Assembly (NCBI GenBank): GCA_965204525.1
Contig: OZ241994.1
Span: forward strand, 3,286,001 to 3,350,000
Source: Bin5 sp965204525
GTDB lineage: Bacteria > Chloroflexota > Anaerolineae > Caldilineales > Caldilineaceae
Direction: 5' to 3'
Length of the DNA: 64,000 nt
In this document: positions 7,270 to 16,345 of the stretch, piece by piece
Layout of the letters: the number at the start of each line of letters is the position of its first letter
How positions within the stretch are numbered: the first letter of the stretch is position 1
Made by a program: the position numbers and the translations under genes
Notes under the pieces: generated by a model
The model's database searches: none
What the model saw: only the letters and a program-made list of their open reading frames with translations
Told to the model about the DNA's origin: nothing

Positions 7270-8622
7270 TCAGGCATGCGCCGCCAGGATTTCGTCAGTC
7301 ATCTTGTCGGCCACGATCACCTGCTCCTCCACTGTTGTCTCACAGCGCAGGACAGGTCCCCAAACGATTTTGATCTCTCCGAACCATTCCAGGACACCCG
7401 GAAGCTGGGGCGTGAAGACGAAATTGTCAAAGGCATCGAGTCTGGCTTCGACCGCCTCTGGTCCGCCCCATGTCGCCTGGTAGTCTTGGTCCAGCCATAC
7501 GCCGGCGTTGACCGGTTCAGCCTGACCGCTCAGGGCGATTTTTTTCTGGTTCTCGAAGTTAGCCAAGTACCTGATGAAATCAAAAGATTCCTCCGGGTGC
7601 TGGCTTTGCGTCGTAACGATGTGGAAGTGCATGGATCCAAGACCGGCGCTCTTACCGGTGTTGGGGGAACGAACCCAAGCTACCTGGGTGAGATCGGCCT
7701 CACTTTGGGCTGCCCATGCCAGATCGCCGCGGCAAGTTATGCCCACGACGCCGGCAACCCAAGGATTGATGCCCAAAGCCGTCCCATGGCCGTTATAGTC
7801 ATCTACGTTCAACATGCATCCGTCCTGGCAGATCATGTCGACTGCAAAGTTCTGCCCTTCGATGAACTCGGGCGTGTTCCAGGAGCCCTTCTTGTTCTCG
7901 ACGTCGATGAGTTGGCCGCCATTGGAAACACTCCAATTGATCAAGCCGTCCTGCTCGAGATGGCCTGCGCTGTATTGGGATCCATAGATGTTTTCGCCCA
8001 AGTCGTTGATGGCACAGGCGGCCTCGCGGTAGTCGTGCCAGTCCCACCACTTATCGCCGTTATGATCGTGTTCCCAGGGCATGGGGACGCCGGCTTCCTT
8101 GAAGAGATCCTTGTTGATGCCTGTTATGACGATATTGAGCTGGAAGGGCACGGCCTTTACCTTGCCCGGCTCGTAACCGACATGTTTGGGGATGCGGATC
8201 ATTTCGCTGCCCTCTTCGCCAGGGAAGGGAAGGCCCTTTGCCTCGAAGTAAGGAGTAAGATCGGCGGCAATCTCATGGAAGGCGCTCAATTTGAGATCGT
8301 TAAACAGCATAATGTCGCCCCACTCACCTGCGGCGACCAGGATAGGCATGCGGCGATCGAAGTCGGCAACCGGTTCAAAGATGATGCCGACCTGCGGATT
8401 CTCTTCGGCCCATTGGTCGAGGAAGCCGTTCATGAGCTCACGGCGAGCGCCCGATCCCCACTTATTGAGGAACCGCAGGGCAACGCGTTCGGAGGAAGAG
8501 GCGGAATCTTCCATACCCGCTGCCGGCGGCGCGACGGGGGCCACACATCCCGCCACGGCTGCACCCGCCACTAGGCTACCGGACACTTTGAGAAAACTGC
8601 GTCTGCTTGACTTGCTTGTCAT
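7270..8622 (-). CDS. Sugar ABC transporter substrate-binding lipoprotein (copy A)
   Basis: A 450-residue extracytoplasmic binding protein of the bacterial SBP family 1 type. The N-terminus carries a twin-arginine signal (SSRRSFLK, Arg 7-8) and a lipobox ending at Cys26 (AAVAGC), so it is probably Tat-exported and lipid-anchored. The mature part is rich in Trp and acidic residues (HDHNGDKWWDWHDYREAA), as in oligosaccharide binders. I set the start at the ATG at 8622, which has a strong AAAGGAGG seven bases upstream. The open frame extends 49 codons further up without family similarity. It is the first gene of the copy A operon. Confidence 0.9.
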   Translation of the reverse strand: MTSKSSRRSFLKVSGSLVAGAAVAGCVAPVAPPAAGMEDSASSSERVALRFLNKWGSGARRELMNGFLDQWAEENPQVGIIFEPVADFDRRMPILVAAGEWGDIMLFNDLKLSAFHEIAADLTPYFEAKGLPFPGEEGSEMIRIPKHVGYEPGKVKAVPFQLNIVITGINKDLFKEAGVPMPWEHDHNGDKWWDWHDYREAACAINDLGENIYGSQYSAGHLEQDGLINWSVSNGGQLIDVENKKGSWNTPEFIEGQNFAVDMICQDGCMLNVDDYNGHGTALGINPWVAGVVGITCRGDLAWAAQSEADLTQVAWVRSPNTGKSAGLGSMHFHIVTTQSQHPEESFDFIRYLANFENQKKIALSGQAEPVNAGVWLDQDYQATWGGPEAVEARLDAFDNFVFTPQLPGVLEWFGEIKIVWGPVLRCETTVEEQVIVADKMTDEILAAHA

Positions 8623-9690
8623 CGGTTTTTCCTCCTTTGGACCTATGTTGAAAGGATAGAAATGCGTTACATTCCCCCGCGTCACTGCCTTCAGAAGCTG
8701 TTCGAAAGGTAACAGCTGTCGGCCAAATGATGGAAAGCGATATGCTTGTGAATACCCAGCGATACCCATCAGAGTAGGCCGACAGCCGCTGGAATCGTAT
8801 CCAGGATCTGATTCCAGCGGCCAAACCGGGCGGACGACTTCGCAGACTGAATGTGCGCCAAGTCGTCAACGAGGTTTTCTATTTGACTGTGGGTAGTGTG
8901 TCCGATGGCGCACGCTGCCTAACACCTAACCGCGTTGTCGGCAGCGCCTATGCCTTCTTCAGTCAAGTAGCCGGGGATGGTCATCGTCACAGACTCATGA
9001 CAGGCTACAGGCTGAAGTGCGCCAGCAGGACGGGCGATTAAAGCACCCGGCAGGACGGTACAGTCTCCCATCTTGCGGGCATCGTGGCGCTGTTGGATAG
9101 TCAGACGGTCACGACTAGCGACACACCCACAGGAGTACCAGACCTGGACGGCGGCATACGGATCAGCGGATGCCAACGACACATCCTGAGCGATACGATG
9201 GGACTCGTGTTGACCGTTATTGTCACGTCCGCTTCCGTTCTCGATCGCAATGGTGCTTGTCTGCTGCTCGAACGTCGCACCGGTCTCGGCAGAAACTACG
9301 TCTCGCCCGATTTGATGGCACCCCGCGCGGCCCTCTCCAAGATTGGGTCGCACAGAGATTGCGTTTTCGCCTGCTACATGTTCTGTGCTCTAAAGGTTAG
9401 GAGGGATTCGCTCTCTTGACTCGTCGCTGGTTTTCTAATGCAGAGCCTGGCGAACGCTCATTCGCTTCAACACTTCGGCCATTGTGTCATTATAATAATA
9501 TATGGTTGAAACTTTTCTGTCAACTCCCAAAAATCAGATGGGTGTGTCCCCAAAATGGAGTGATTTCTGACTATGTTCTCCTTTTTGGGGATGCACCCAG
9601 CCAGGCCAATCGCGAGCTTTGTTCCAACAGCGGATTTTCTGCCGCTTCCGAACGGAAATGAGTACAGACAGGCCTGTTTTCGACTAGACG
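8623..9690. other. Gene-poor interval between the two cluster copies
   Basis: About 1.07 kb upstream of the copy A binding-protein gene. Several open frames cross on both strands, but none has a good start with a ribosome-binding site or any recognisable family. It probably holds the operon promoter; A/T-rich patches are at 9490-9515 and 9575-9595. I see no further interpretable structure. Confidence 0.5.
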
Positions 9691-10157
9691 GAACCTGCTT
9701 CTGCCATTATGGCAACCAAATGGGCAAACGTAGCCGGAAATCTTAGGTTCGAGATTGCCCTAAGATAAAGGCCCAGCCGCCCAAGAGTGGACTCAGTCTG
9801 GCCCAGCGAATCTTGCTGAGCCGAGGCACAGGCGTCCAAGCAGACGCCGTGTGGATGGTGGGGAGCGGTCAGTGAGCTTGAGGGATTCGCGTTGTCAGAG
9901 TACTTAGCGAGCCCCGGGGTGGCGACTGCCTTTGGGGTTGTGTCTGTTCTCTGCAGGTACGGGATGAACGCCCTGGACAGAAAGACGCGCAAGGCACAGA
10001 GGTGATCGCTGGGCGAATACGCCGCAGAAGTATAAGAGCACCGGTAGAATAGGCTGCCGGGGCATCCTGTTTAACTCAGGCTTTTGCAAGTACCAGGCAG
10101 ATGGGATCGCAGAAGTTTTCGGCCGCACTGAACGGAAGCGAACAGGGGGGACGAACG
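9691..10157. repeat. Duplicated, decayed leader region of copy B with a permease fragment
   Basis: Two pieces are joined here. Around 9785-9825 the DNA matches the start of the MalF-like permease genes (CTGGCCCAGCGAATCTTGCT, as in 7149-7172). From about 9845 to 10157 it matches 2390-2690, the region upstream of the intact PhyH gene, including the decayed small frame and the CCGG...CCGGGGC half-hairpin. It contains no intact gene. Confidence 0.6.
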
Positions 10158-10634
10158 GTGCAGGTCAGCCCTGAACAGTTCATGGAGCAGGGGTATCTCG
10201 TTCTGCGGGAGGTCATTTTGCCGGCTCGGTTGGAGCAGCTGCGGGCCGACTTTGAAACGCTGGTCGGAAGGCAGAGGAGAATCTGGGCGCAGGAGCGGGG
10301 TCCGGACGACCCGCCCGGCGGCGATTTGGAAACACGCCCGCAGCCGCCCCTGGTCTCTTACAACAAGCTGATCGACGAAGCAACGGCCGGCGCGGTCGAG
10401 GTCTGGCTGCAGGAGAGTACGCTGGAGGTAAACCGCCAACTGTTGCGTGTCGCGGACCGCTTCACAGTGGACGAGGCCGCCGCCCTCCACAGCCGCTTTG
10501 CGATCCTGGACGACAAACTGCAGGCGGAGGACGAGCATTTCGCGCCCGGTTTCCAGGCGCGGCCGATGCGCTACTTTTTCAACGAGATGCCAGCCGATTT
10601 CACCCTCGAAGACTTTATCGACAGTTGGAACTGA
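10158..10634 (+). pseudogene. PhyH family gene with a large in-frame internal deletion (copy B)
   Basis: This 158-codon frame matches the first 96 or so and last 58 residues of the 411-residue PhyH protein at 2691, with about 253 residues cut out. The join reads QLLRVADRFTVDEAA, where the intact protein has QLLSVPEAAS at one side and AERFTVDEAA at the other. The whole iron-binding core (HxD and distal His) is in the missing part, so it cannot be an oxygenase. The frame is preserved and there are no stops, so a short protein may still be made. The start is a GTG at the position of the intact copy's ATG. It converges on the gene at 10650. Confidence 0.8.
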
Positions 10635-10649
10635 ACCCTACCCCTCGAT

Positions 10650-12095
10650 CTAATCGGCGGGGTCAACAAACTGGAATGAAAACAGTTTGGCGTTCTTGAA
10701 ATAGAAGTGCAGTTTGATCGGGCCGCCGTCCAGTTCACTCAGGTCGGATTTGCCCTGCCACGTGACGACGTGGGCCTGACCGGTGGTCATAATGGGATCG
10801 GCCTCCTCAAAACCGAAGCCGGCCAGCGGCTGGTGATTCGGCGTCAGGAGCGCGACCCGCACCTCGCACTCGTTCGGCAGGACGTCGTCCGCCAGGTGCG
10901 CTTGCAGGTTGAGGCGCAGCTGGCGGCCCGAAAAACCGAAGGCCCGCGTGACCATCTCGCTGTATCCCCGCTTCTTTCCCTCCACTGCCACGAAGCCGTC
11001 GAGCGGCGTCTCAGCGACACCAATTGCGCCGACGCCGCGGTCGCCCAGTTCCAACAGAGTACGATATGAGCGCCAGTTGGCGCCCGTGAAATAGGTGTAG
11101 ATGCGGTCGTTGTGGACAAGGGGCTCGAGGTTGTAGACACAGGAGGCATCGTACTCCCCGCTGTGCCCGCCGCGCTGGATGAACGGCTCCCGGTAGTTGC
11201 GTTCGTAGTGGATGCCGTTGCGGCTGAAGACCAGCTCGGGGTGGTGGGTGGAACTGTTGGTGCGGAAGATCCAGAGCAGGCCGACATAGAGTCCGGCGTA
11301 AACGGTGACCGGCATGGCGTAGAACTCGGTGTCGGGCGGGTCCTGCGCATCGGGCATGAGGATCGTTTCCGGGTCGCTCCAGTGGATCATGTCGGGGCTT
11401 TCGGCGCGGCCGATGAGCCGCTTGGCATGGGGGCAGCGCCGGTGGAGGCAGTTCTCCATGTGGGCCGCGTAGACCTGGCGGATGGGGTCCCAGCCCATGA
11501 ATTTGGTCGGCCCCCAGCGGCCGATGCGGGGCGCGGTGTCGATTACGGGGTTGTGCTCGCAGGGCGTCCAGTTGAGGCTGTCGGGCGAATAGTAGAGGTC
11601 GAACGTCATCGTGGTGGTCGTCGTGCCGGTCCGGATCAGGCCCTTGTAGCGTTTGCGCGGGTCCTCTTCGTGCAGGTCCTGGAAGAAGTAGGGCATGAAC
11701 GCATCTTCGGGAAGAAGATTGTTCTTTTTTGAGCCCTGATACTCGACCAGGCCCAGTTCCGGCCTTTCCCAATTGATGCCATCGTCCGAGAGGGCCAGGC
11801 AGGCGGTGATCGGATCGTCGTCTGCGGGCGCTTCGGCTGCCAGTGTGCCGTCGGGGGTCAGGTAGGCCCTGTGCGTGGCGGGGCGGTAGAACATCTTGAA
11901 GACCTGGTCGGCGTGGTCGAACCAGACGTCGCTCACGCCCACGTAATCCCCCTCCCAGGGTTTTTCCGGCCAGAGAACGGGGTTGCTCTCCAGTTTTCGG
12001 GCCGGGTTCATCACCTGCCTGGCGTCCTTGAGGCTCTCGATCAGGTAGTTGTCCGCAAAGAGCTGTTTGTCGGATGCAATGTTGATGAGGGCCAT
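10650..12095 (-). CDS. Beta-propeller glycoside-hydrolase-like protein (GH32/GH43-type fold)
   Basis: A 481-residue protein built from repeats of the type seen in five-bladed propeller glycosidases: SDVWFDHADQVFKMFYRP, ACLALSDDGINWERPELGLVEY, DLYYSPDSLNWTPCEHNPV, GRAESPDMIHWSDPETIL. A C-terminal beta-sandwich-like part (FSGRQLRLNLQAHL to KLFSFQFVD) resembles that of the gene at 13104. No export signal is seen, so it is probably cytoplasmic. The ATG at 12095 has a strong AGGAGG site; the frame upstream is not conserved. It is last in the copy B operon and has no counterpart in copy A. The exact activity cannot be assigned. Confidence 0.7.
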   Translation of the reverse strand: MALINIASDKQLFADNYLIESLKDARQVMNPARKLESNPVLWPEKPWEGDYVGVSDVWFDHADQVFKMFYRPATHRAYLTPDGTLAAEAPADDDPITACLALSDDGINWERPELGLVEYQGSKKNNLLPEDAFMPYFFQDLHEEDPRKRYKGLIRTGTTTTTMTFDLYYSPDSLNWTPCEHNPVIDTAPRIGRWGPTKFMGWDPIRQVYAAHMENCLHRRCPHAKRLIGRAESPDMIHWSDPETILMPDAQDPPDTEFYAMPVTVYAGLYVGLLWIFRTNSSTHHPELVFSRNGIHYERNYREPFIQRGGHSGEYDASCVYNLEPLVHNDRIYTYFTGANWRSYRTLLELGDRGVGAIGVAETPLDGFVAVEGKKRGYSEMVTRAFGFSGRQLRLNLQAHLADDVLPNECEVRVALLTPNHQPLAGFGFEEADPIMTTGQAHVVTWQGKSDLSELDGGPIKLHFYFKNAKLFSFQFVDPAD

Positions 12096-12138
12096 GGTTC
12101 CTCCTGCGCGCACATTTCGGGCGCGATCCATCTGACGT

Positions 12139-12993
12139 TTACATTTCGCTTTTCAGCCACTCGGAGCCCTGCGCTTCCAACCTGGCGCGCAGATCCTTCT
12201 CCAGCCGCCCGATCATGCCGCCCGGGCCGAATGCTGTGTTGCCGGCGTCGGCGATCAGGTTGTGACCGGTGATGGCGACGGATTCATCTGAAGCCAGAAA
12301 CAGCATGACCTCGGCCACCTGTTCGGGCAGGGCAGGGCTGCCCATTGGGTAGGCAAACTTCTGCGTGCGCACCGCGGCCGGATTGTTGGCGAGCATCTCG
12401 TACTTCTTTTCGGTGAGCATTCTCGCGGGGGTGAGCGTGTTGGCACGGATGCCGTCGGGGCCGTAGGTGATGGCCAGATGCTGGGTGAAGTTGATCATGG
12501 CCGCCTTGGCCGGGCCGTAGGACGAGATGCTGGGACTGCCGGCAAGGGCGATACCGGATGAGACGTTGATGATGTTGCCGCCCCCCTGCTTGATCATCAG
12601 CGGAACCACCTCTTTGCAGAAGAGAAGCGGCGCGGTCACGTGGCACATGAAGCCGTCCTCCCAGTCCTGGAGTGTGACTTCCTCCAACATACCGCCCGGG
12701 TTGTCGATAACGGCATTGTTGACCATGACATCGACGCGCCCATAACGCTCCACGGTGAATTGGACCAGGGCTGTGATGTCCTCTTTGATCATGACATCAC
12801 AGCGCTTGTAGGCGATCTCACCGCTGAGACCTTCTGCCTGCGCGAGAACCTTCTGCGAGTTCTCCGGCGTTCGGCCGCGGTCGCAGATGACGACGGAGGC
12901 GCCCTCGCGGGCGAACGCCAGCGCGCCGGCTTTGCCCAGCCCCAGGGTTGCGCCGGTGATGATGGCGACTTTGCCTTCCATTCTCGTTCCCAT
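12139..12993 (-). CDS. Short-chain dehydrogenase/reductase (copy B)
   Basis: A 284-residue SDR, the twin of the gene at 3930. TGATLGLGKAG (cofactor loop), VMVNNAVID, SSGIALAGSP and SSYGPAKAAM (catalytic Ser, Tyr, Lys) are all present. I placed the start at the ATG at 12993, preceded by AAGGAGAAACTC exactly as in copy A. A longer open frame to 13599 runs over the neighbouring hydrolase gene and is not real. Differences from copy A are scattered and mostly conservative, so both are probably functional. A likely role is oxidising a sugar released by the adjacent hydrolases. Confidence 0.85.
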   Translation of the reverse strand: MGTRMEGKVAIITGATLGLGKAGALAFAREGASVVICDRGRTPENSQKVLAQAEGLSGEIAYKRCDVMIKEDITALVQFTVERYGRVDVMVNNAVIDNPGGMLEEVTLQDWEDGFMCHVTAPLLFCKEVVPLMIKQGGGNIINVSSGIALAGSPSISSYGPAKAAMINFTQHLAITYGPDGIRANTLTPARMLTEKKYEMLANNPAAVRTQKFAYPMGSPALPEQVAEVMLFLASDESVAITGHNLIADAGNTAFGPGGMIGRLEKDLRARLEAQGSEWLKSEM

Positions 12994-13070
12994 GAGTTTC
13001 TCCTTAATGTTCGGTGGCGATGCTGCAAGAATCACCCGCTGAACGCGGCGTGCATCTTGTGGGATGGCGC

Positions 13071-13086
13071 GGGCGGCAGACTGCCC
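13071..13086. other. Intercistronic hairpin (copy B)
   Basis: GGGCGG-CAGA-CTGCCC, the counterpart of the hairpin at 4861-4876, lies between the hydrolase stop and the SDR start. One base change allows a G-U pair in one strand only. Confidence 0.45.
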
Positions 13087-13103
13087 GCTATACAGACAAG
13101 AGG

Positions 13104-14459
13104 TCAATCGCTGAAAGAGAAGGAATAGAGCGTCGCGTCCCGCAGTTCGAAGATAAGCTGAATTTCCCGGCCGACCAGCGCGGACAGGTCCTGACCGTCG
13201 TGCCATTGCAGGGGGAGATCGGTGACATCCGCCTGGATCGGAACTGAATCTGCCAGGCCCTTGCCATCGACAGCGACCAGCGCCGCTCTGACCTGACCGC
13301 TGTCGGCGTCGGCGCTCAGGCGCAGTTGACGCCCGCTGCACCGTACAGGCTGCGTAACGAGCGTAGCGGTCTGTGCCTTGTTGGCCGGCGTCAACCCGGC
13401 AAACCCATCCGGCCGCAGGGTCGCCAGCCCCAGATAGGCGGAACGCCAGTCGGTGTGGGGGCCGTCGCTGCCGCCGTAATAGAGCTGCAGGCGCCCGTCC
13501 TTGAGGAACGGGTAGGCCGCCGCGTAGACGCAGCCCCAGTCGAAGCTGCCCTCCTCGCCGCGCTCGATCAGGGGCGTTCCCGGTGAGACGCGCTCCCATT
13601 GTACGGTATCGCGGCTCCAGGCCAGCTCACAGTCGACCAGGTCGGTCGCCGTATCGAACATCATCAACAGGCCCAGATAGAGCTGGGCATAGGGGAAGGC
13701 GATCAGGGCGTAGGTCTGGCGCTCGGGTTCGTCCGGCAGGGCGCGGAGGACCTCGACCGCCCGCGTCCAGGTCTTGAAATCCTCGCTCTCGGTGCGGCCG
13801 ACGGTGCGCTGGCGCCCATCAAACAGGCGGGTTATGCCGACATACCTGCCGTGGCGTTCATCCCAGAACAGATTGTTGTGGGTATCCCAGCGGGCGTCGA
13901 TCTCGGGGCAGGGCTGGATGGGGGTCCAGTGCAGGCCGTCCGGCGATCTGGCTGTGCCGCCCTCCATGAACGCCTTGAACCTGCCCGCCGGGTCCGGATC
14001 GCGGGGGTCGAGGGTTACACCGACGCCATGCACGTCGCGCATGACCAGGTTGTTGCGGGCGGAGCCGTCGAACTCGATCAGGCCCAGTTCGGGCCTATCC
14101 CAGCGGATGCCGTCGGTAGAAGAGGCGTAACAGACGCCCATCTCGCGGTGCTTCCTGATCTGTTCGTCGGCTCTGGCACGGGCGAGCGCAGCGCGATAGG
14201 CGCCGCGTTCCCGTTGCGCGGGCGGGGTATCGATGGTCGCCACGTCGATAATGAACGGGTTGTACCAGCACTTGTAGAGGTTGTCGGTAGGGTCGAAGAG
14301 CACATTGGCGTAGAGGTTGTCGTGACGGACTTCCCAGGGCAGATCTTCGCCGAAAAGAGGGTTCTGGCCTGCTTTGCGCGCCCGCCCCGGCGTTACGGTG
14401 AGCTGATCAGCTTGCGCCCAGAGTGAAGTGTCAAGAAGCAGGTATCTGTTGTCGATCAT
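13104..14459 (-). CDS. Beta-propeller glycoside-hydrolase-like protein (copy B, intact)
   Basis: A 451-residue protein with propeller-type repeats: NVLFDPTDNLYKCWYNPFI, VCYASSTDGIRWDRPELGLIEF, ARSPDGLHWTPIQPCPEI, GRTESEDFKTWTRAVEV, AWSRDTVQWERVSPGTPLI. A C-terminal domain begins near CSGRQLRLSADADSG. It resembles GH32/GH43-like families in layout, but I cannot identify catalytic acids with confidence. It overlaps the permease upstream by ATGA, so it is translationally coupled to the transporter, and no export signal is present. It probably acts inside the cell on the imported sugar. The copy A version is a pseudogene at 4894-5401. Confidence 0.75.
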   Translation of the reverse strand: MIDNRYLLLDTSLWAQADQLTVTPGRARKAGQNPLFGEDLPWEVRHDNLYANVLFDPTDNLYKCWYNPFIIDVATIDTPPAQRERGAYRAALARARADEQIRKHREMGVCYASSTDGIRWDRPELGLIEFDGSARNNLVMRDVHGVGVTLDPRDPDPAGRFKAFMEGGTARSPDGLHWTPIQPCPEIDARWDTHNNLFWDERHGRYVGITRLFDGRQRTVGRTESEDFKTWTRAVEVLRALPDEPERQTYALIAFPYAQLYLGLLMMFDTATDLVDCELAWSRDTVQWERVSPGTPLIERGEEGSFDWGCVYAAAYPFLKDGRLQLYYGGSDGPHTDWRSAYLGLATLRPDGFAGLTPANKAQTATLVTQPVRCSGRQLRLSADADSGQVRAALVAVDGKGLADSVPIQADVTDLPLQWHDGQDLSALVGREIQLIFELRDATLYSFSFSD

Positions 14460-15331
14460 GTTCCGGTGCGTCCTGTGAGCGCGATACCGCGCACCATATA
14501 TTTCTGGCCGATAAAGAAGATCGCGATCATGGGCAACGATGTGAACACGGTGGCGGCCATCAGCAGCCCGGGCACAGGATCACCCTGCGCGATCTGCCAT
14601 CTCAAAAACGCCAGGCCAATGGCGACGGTATAGGTGCTGTCCTGGCTGAGATAGATGACCTGTCTGACGAAGTCGGTCCAGACGTTGATGAAGGAAAAGA
14701 TGGCGATGGTGGCCAGCACCGGCTTGGTCAGCGGCAGGAGGATGCGCCAGAAGATGCCCAGCTCGTTGCAGCCGTCGATTTTGGCGGCGTCGTCCAGTTC
14801 CGGCGGCAGCGTCATGAAAAACTGGCGCATCAGAAAGACGTAGACGGGGTTGGCGAAGTAGCTGGGCACGATGAGCGGCAGCCAGGTGCCGACCCAGTCG
14901 AGATCCCTGTAGAGCAGGAAGCGGGGGATGATCACCACCCAGAAGGGCAGCATCATCGTGCTGAGCAGGACCATGAAGAGGAAATTGCGGCCCCAGAACT
15001 TGAGACGGGAGAAGCCGAAGCCGACGATGGAGGCGCTGATCAGCTCGCCGACGACGGAGAGAGAGACGATGATGGCGGTGTTGATAAAGTAGCGGCCAAA
15101 GGGGACGCTGGTCCAGGCGCTGGGATAGTTTCCAAAGTAGAGTGCGGAGGGGAAGATCCGCAGCGGGATCTGATTGAAATCTTCAAAGGTTTTGAGCGAG
15201 CCCATAATAACCCAGAAGAGCGGGAAGATGAACCAGACAAAACCGACGGCCAGCAAGGTGTAGGCGAGCGCGTCGCGCAGGCGGCGCTGGGCGGTCTTGC
15301 TCTTGCTCCAGGAAGCGGTCAGCGCGGACAA
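14456..15331 (-). CDS. Sugar ABC transporter permease, MalG/UgpE type (copy B)
   Basis: A 291-residue permease with about six membrane spans, the same length as its copy A twin. The EAA loop is ELDDAAKIDGCNELGIFWRILLPL and the C-terminal motif is QKYMVRGIALTGRTGT. Changes from copy A lie mostly in loops and at conservative hydrophobic positions, suggesting both are under constraint. Six bases separate it from the MalF-like gene, and it overlaps the hydrolase start by four bases. Confidence 0.9.
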   Translation of the reverse strand: MSALTASWSKSKTAQRRLRDALAYTLLAVGFVWFIFPLFWVIMGSLKTFEDFNQIPLRIFPSALYFGNYPSAWTSVPFGRYFINTAIIVSLSVVGELISASIVGFGFSRLKFWGRNFLFMVLLSTMMLPFWVVIIPRFLLYRDLDWVGTWLPLIVPSYFANPVYVFLMRQFFMTLPPELDDAAKIDGCNELGIFWRILLPLTKPVLATIAIFSFINVWTDFVRQVIYLSQDSTYTVAIGLAFLRWQIAQGDPVPGLLMAATVFTSLPMIAIFFIGQKYMVRGIALTGRTGT

Positions 15332-15337
15332 GGCGGT

Positions 15338-16252
15338 CTACTCCTCACCCTCGTAATAGACCCAGTAGCGGGCTATACGGAAGTTGACGATGGTCAGGGC
15401 GAGGATGATAAGGAAGATCATCCAGGCGAGCGCGGAGGCGTAGCCCATACGGTAGAACTCAAAGGCCTGACGGTAGAGATAGAGGCCGTAGAAGAGAGTG
15501 GAGGTTCCGGGGCCGCCATTGGTCATGATGAAGGCTTCGACAAATGATTGCATCACGCCGATCGTGGTAACGATGACGTTGTAGAAGATGGCAGGCGAGA
15601 TCTGGGGCAGGGTTACGTGCCAGAACTTGGCCCATTCGCCGCCGCCGTCGAGGTCGACGGCCTCATAGAGATGCTGCGGTACGCCTTGCAGGGCGGCGAG
15701 AATGATGAGCATGGCGGCGCCGGCGGTTGCGAGGGCTTTGAGCGCCAGGGAAGGCAGCGCCCAGGCGGTTTCAAAGAGCCAGTTCGGTCCCTCGATCCCA
15801 ACCAGGCCGAGCGCGGCGTTGACGGGCCCGTTCTTGGCGAGGATGGTCGTCCATAGCAGGGCGAGGCCGACACCGCCAATGACGCTGGGCATATAAAAGG
15901 AGGTACGGAAGAAGGGGATGCCGCGCACCTTCTGATTGAGCAGGATGGCGACCAGGATGCTGATGGCCGTGCCCGCGGGGACGGTGAGGAGGACATAGGT
16001 AAAGGTGACGCGCAGCGCGTCGGCGACCCTTTCGTCCTCGAAGAGCATGCGCTGGATGTTTTCAAAGCCGATGAACTCCGCCTCGCCGATCAGTTGATAG
16101 CGGGTAAAGCTGAGGACGAAGGAGGCGATGAAGGGGTAGACCATCAGGAAGCTGAAGCTGACCAGCCAGGGGGAGATGAAGGCCCAGCCGACGATGTGCG
16201 GCCTCAGCCTGGCCCAGCTGATATTCGACGCAACTGTCCTGGGGCTTTGCAT
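15338..16252 (-). CDS. Sugar ABC transporter permease, MalF/UgpA type (copy B)
   Basis: A 304-residue permease, the partner of the gene at 14456. The EAA loop is LYEAVDLDGGGEWAKFWHVTLPQISP, and the protein ends RYWVYYEGEE as in copy A. I chose the ATG at 16252 (MQSPRTVASNISWARLRPH) because it aligns with the copy A start. The frame extends 21 codons further upstream into the hairpin region, which is not coding in copy A. It forms the membrane channel with the MalG-like subunit; the ATPase must come from elsewhere. Confidence 0.9.
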   Translation of the reverse strand: MQSPRTVASNISWARLRPHIVGWAFISPWLVSFSFLMVYPFIASFVLSFTRYQLIGEAEFIGFENIQRMLFEDERVADALRVTFTYVLLTVPAGTAISILVAILLNQKVRGIPFFRTSFYMPSVIGGVGLALLWTTILAKNGPVNAALGLVGIEGPNWLFETAWALPSLALKALATAGAAMLIILAALQGVPQHLYEAVDLDGGGEWAKFWHVTLPQISPAIFYNVIVTTIGVMQSFVEAFIMTNGGPGTSTLFYGLYLYRQAFEFYRMGYASALAWMIFLIILALTIVNFRIARYWVYYEGEE

Positions 16253-16289
16253 CTGCGATCCAGGTGGATGATGGGTAGTGGAAAGTGAG

Positions 16290-16331
16290 CAGTGGATAGC
16301 GGCTCGTCGCAACACGGGCCGCTATCCACTG
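16290..16331. other. Binding-protein/permease intercistronic hairpin (copy B)
   Basis: CAGTGGATAGCGGC (16290-16303) pairs perfectly with GCCGCTATCCACTG (16318-16331). It is at the same place as the copy A hairpin, with a changed but compensated stem (AGTGG to AGCGG on one side, CCACT to CCGCT on the other). Confidence 0.65.
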
Positions 16332-16345
16332 TTGTGCGGAAGGTA

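Noticed and set aside
7276..8574. Long plus-strand frame opposite the binding-protein gene of copy A (and its equal at 16292-17569)
   Set aside because: Both are antisense shadows with no start signals; the minus-strand frame has clear lipoprotein and family features.
8919..9353. 144-codon minus-strand frame in the gap between the two clusters
   Set aside because: No ribosome-binding site, no family motifs and poor amino-acid composition; an overlapping plus-strand frame is equally open.
12994..13599. Upstream extension of the copy B SDR frame
   Set aside because: It overlaps the intact hydrolase gene in another frame, and the good start with AAGGAG at 12993 matches copy A exactly.
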